DNA from: an uncultured Brevibacterium sp.
GTDB lineage: Bacteria; Actinomycetota; Actinomycetes; Actinomycetales; Brevibacteriaceae
Direction of reading: 5' to 3'
NCBI GenBank assembly: GCA_902489185.1
Contig: CABTZC010000093.1
Coordinates: 1-7,612, forward strand
Length of the DNA: 7,612 nucleotides
This document shows, in pieces, positions 7,401 to 7,612 of the stretch. The notes below the pieces were generated by a model. It made no database searches, was not told where the DNA came from, and worked only from the letters and a program-made list of their open reading frames with translations. Numbering within the stretch: the stretch's first letter is position 1; each line of letters begins with the position of its first letter. Made by a program: the position numbers and the translations under genes.

Positions 7401-7533
7401 TGACTGTTTCGTCGTAAGACCACATGTTGATGCGGCTAGCCACGGACGACACCTTGATGGACACGTAGTCAACATCGTCGCGGGCCAGCAGATCGTGGGT
7501 CTGTTCCAAGTGGTTGTCGGCTTCCTCTTCACC
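4429..7533 (-). CDS. putA: PutA, bifunctional proline dehydrogenase / L-glutamate gamma-semialdehyde dehydrogenase, N-terminus missing
   Basis: Oxidises proline to glutamate in two steps with substrate channelling. About 1034 residues are recognisable as PutA. The frame is open further, to a TTG at 7584 and on to the edge, but that part is not PutA-like. Residues here are numbered from that TTG. The FAD-dependent proline dehydrogenase domain (about 18-325) shows DDVDYVSIKVSS, FINLDMEEY (91-99), RLVKGAN (159-165, K162), EMLQGMA (240-246) and the substrate-binding RRLEEN (281-286). After a polar linker (about 327-388), the aldehyde dehydrogenase domain has TPPWNFPVAIPTGG (516-529), catalytic E616 (NAETSGKN), catalytic C650 (GHAGQKCSAAS) and ERQPFGGWKKS (811-821). 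A C-terminal domain covers about 850-1051. Intact actinobacterial PutA is about 1150 or more residues, so roughly 120-150 residues, including the first barrel strands, are lost. The proline step is probably non-functional as represented; the second domain looks complete. Confidence 0.93.
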   Translation of the reverse strand, partial: GEEEADNHLEQTHDLLARDDVDYVSIKVSSVASRINMWSYDETVTYVVDRLRPLYRQAMEQAGSEEQAARGAKFINLDMEEYNDLNLTIDVFMRLLAEEEFHQLSAGIVIQAYLPDALPAIQRLSEFARARVEAGGAEIKVRLVKGANLAMERVHAELANWPLTVTPTKQATDANYKRILHWTLTSENTAGLRLGVAGHNLFDIAFAHELSVARGLTDRVEFEMLQGMATKQAEVISADVGDLLLYVPAVHPDQFDAAVSYLVRRLEENTSPQNFMASIFEIANGSPAFQKEETRFRASVNDLGELLATGEPPTPNRKQDRGQEGSAGDRGKEGAGSSDTNPAGTSEPGNAAHTSPASFRNEPDTDISLPANQAWVREFMEKSSAPGWLDEQPKAKPFTSVEDVNRCVETARDQHEWRSMSAAERLEVLDRAADIFAAKRGQFLSVMAHEAGKTLAQSDPEVSEAIDFIRYYARQACELERIQERDGVHFEPDRVVIVTPPWNFPVAIPTGGAVAALAVGASAILKPAGAVARCGALIAECLWEAGVPKSALQLTPSMEGDLGRALIGHEAVDRVILTGASETAQLFKSFRPGLPVNAETSGKNAIVITPSADRDLAVADLVYSAFGHAGQKCSAASLGIMVGSVYESERYRKQLVDAAKSLVVDVPTNLRAEMGPLTVDASEKLLRALTQLEEGEEWLVEPRQLDDSGRLWSPGVKTGVKPGSFFHLTECFGPVLGLMRADSLDHAIELQNAVEYGLTAGIHSLDTAEVETWLDRVDAGNLYVNRSITGAIVERQPFGGWKKSTVGLGSNARGPNYPMMLGTWTDKAAASVAATSAWVDRALESDREAWDTEFGVAHDPNGFEAEANILRYRPCPVILRVSAGVEGHSTEVSELEAQMRRCALAAARVGAPVEWSVDEDVFPQVKDVIEKIRAGVDEGLMAPEVDVSDAATFAARLDAVSDPMGVRVRMIGDVPQELVEAAARHINVTLITEPVTVSGRVEQRYYVREQAVSMTMHRFGNPDRDFQELAKGLR

Positions 7534-7571
7534 CCGAACATCTCCGCCATCTGCTTGATGGTATAATACAT
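7530..7571 (-). pseudogene. 5' fragment of a MerR-family transcriptional regulator, broken after about 14 codons
   Basis: On the minus strand, GAGGTG at 7577-7582 lies 5 bases before an ATG at 7571. The next 14 codons read MYYTIKQMAEMFGV, a textbook start of a MerR-type winged helix-turn-helix (the first helix and turn of the DNA-binding domain). After that the frame continues as putA DNA read out of frame (KRKPTTTW and onward to a stop at 7161) with no MerR character; a real MerR would continue with a segment like the recognition helix TxxTLRYY. It is therefore a gene fragment fused to putA sequence around 7530-7535. Recognition rests on 14 residues plus a good ribosome-binding site, so it is solid as a pattern but short. 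The wording and lower GC suggest a Firmicutes (Clostridia-like) source; that is inference. Confidence 0.65.
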
Positions 7572-7592
7572 AGACCCACCTCAAATTCCCTC

Positions 7593-7612
7593 TTGACTTC
7601 GTGTTACTCGAA
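7593..7612 (+). promoter_or_regulatory. Probable -35 part of a MerR-regulated divergent promoter running off the right edge
   Basis: TTGACT at 7593-7598 is followed by TCGTGTTACTCGAA at 7599-7612. MerR-family target promoters usually have a TTGACT-like -35, a long 19-20 base spacer holding an operator palindrome, and a TATNNT -10. Here only the -35 and most of the spacer are visible; the -10 and the target gene would be beyond the edge. Its place 22 bases upstream of the MerR-like ATG, facing away from it, is the usual regulator/target divergent layout. Confidence 0.45.

Noticed and set aside
7161..7571. 136-codon minus-strand ORF starting at the MerR-like ATG, as a full gene
   Set aside because: Only the first ~14 residues look like MerR; the rest is putA read out of frame.
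1..7612. tRNA or rRNA genes, CRISPR arrays, insertion sequences, phage or defence genes
   Set aside because: No repeat-spacer pattern, transposase motif, terminal inverted repeats or tRNA-like folds were seen; coding genes account for nearly all the sequence.

Overview
The window looks like a GC-rich actinobacterial (Actinomycetota) chromosome fragment. The support is third-codon G/C bias, a DtxR/IdeR-type iron box, an EfeO with a Gram-positive lipobox, and an actinobacterial-style PutA. I cannot name the genus. Nearly all of it is explained by five genes, and I see no previously undescribed system.

Layout: positions 1-3211 (minus strand) hold an iron-uptake operon in the order efeU (FTR1-type permease), efeO (cupredoxin plus M75 lipoprotein) and efeB (Tat-exported DyP-type haem peroxidase). 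efeB is uninterrupted but runs off the left edge, so a start-to-stop ORF scan misses it. The operon is preceded by a strong palindromic iron-repressor operator at 3285-3312. The three products should form one extracytoplasmic iron-uptake complex, expressed when iron is scarce.

Positions 3473-4411 (plus strand, divergent from efe) encode a 3-hydroxyacyl-CoA dehydrogenase-family NAD-dependent oxidoreductase, closest in motif to L-gulonate 3-dehydrogenase/lambda-crystallin and carnitine dehydrogenase. It converges on putA (4429-7533, minus strand), a bifunctional proline dehydrogenase / glutamate-semialdehyde dehydrogenase. The two stop codons lie opposite each other in the stem of a hairpin that looks like the putA terminator.

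The right end is the oddest part. PutA homology stops abruptly near 7533, with the first part of the proline dehydrogenase barrel missing. The last ~80 bases are instead a ribosome-binding site, an ATG and the first ~14 codons of a MerR-family regulator in another frame, plus a TTGACT-type promoter element pointing off the right edge. They resemble Firmicutes (Clostridia-like) DNA. This is either a true deletion/insertion junction or, more likely in my view, a chimeric join at the end of an assembled contig.
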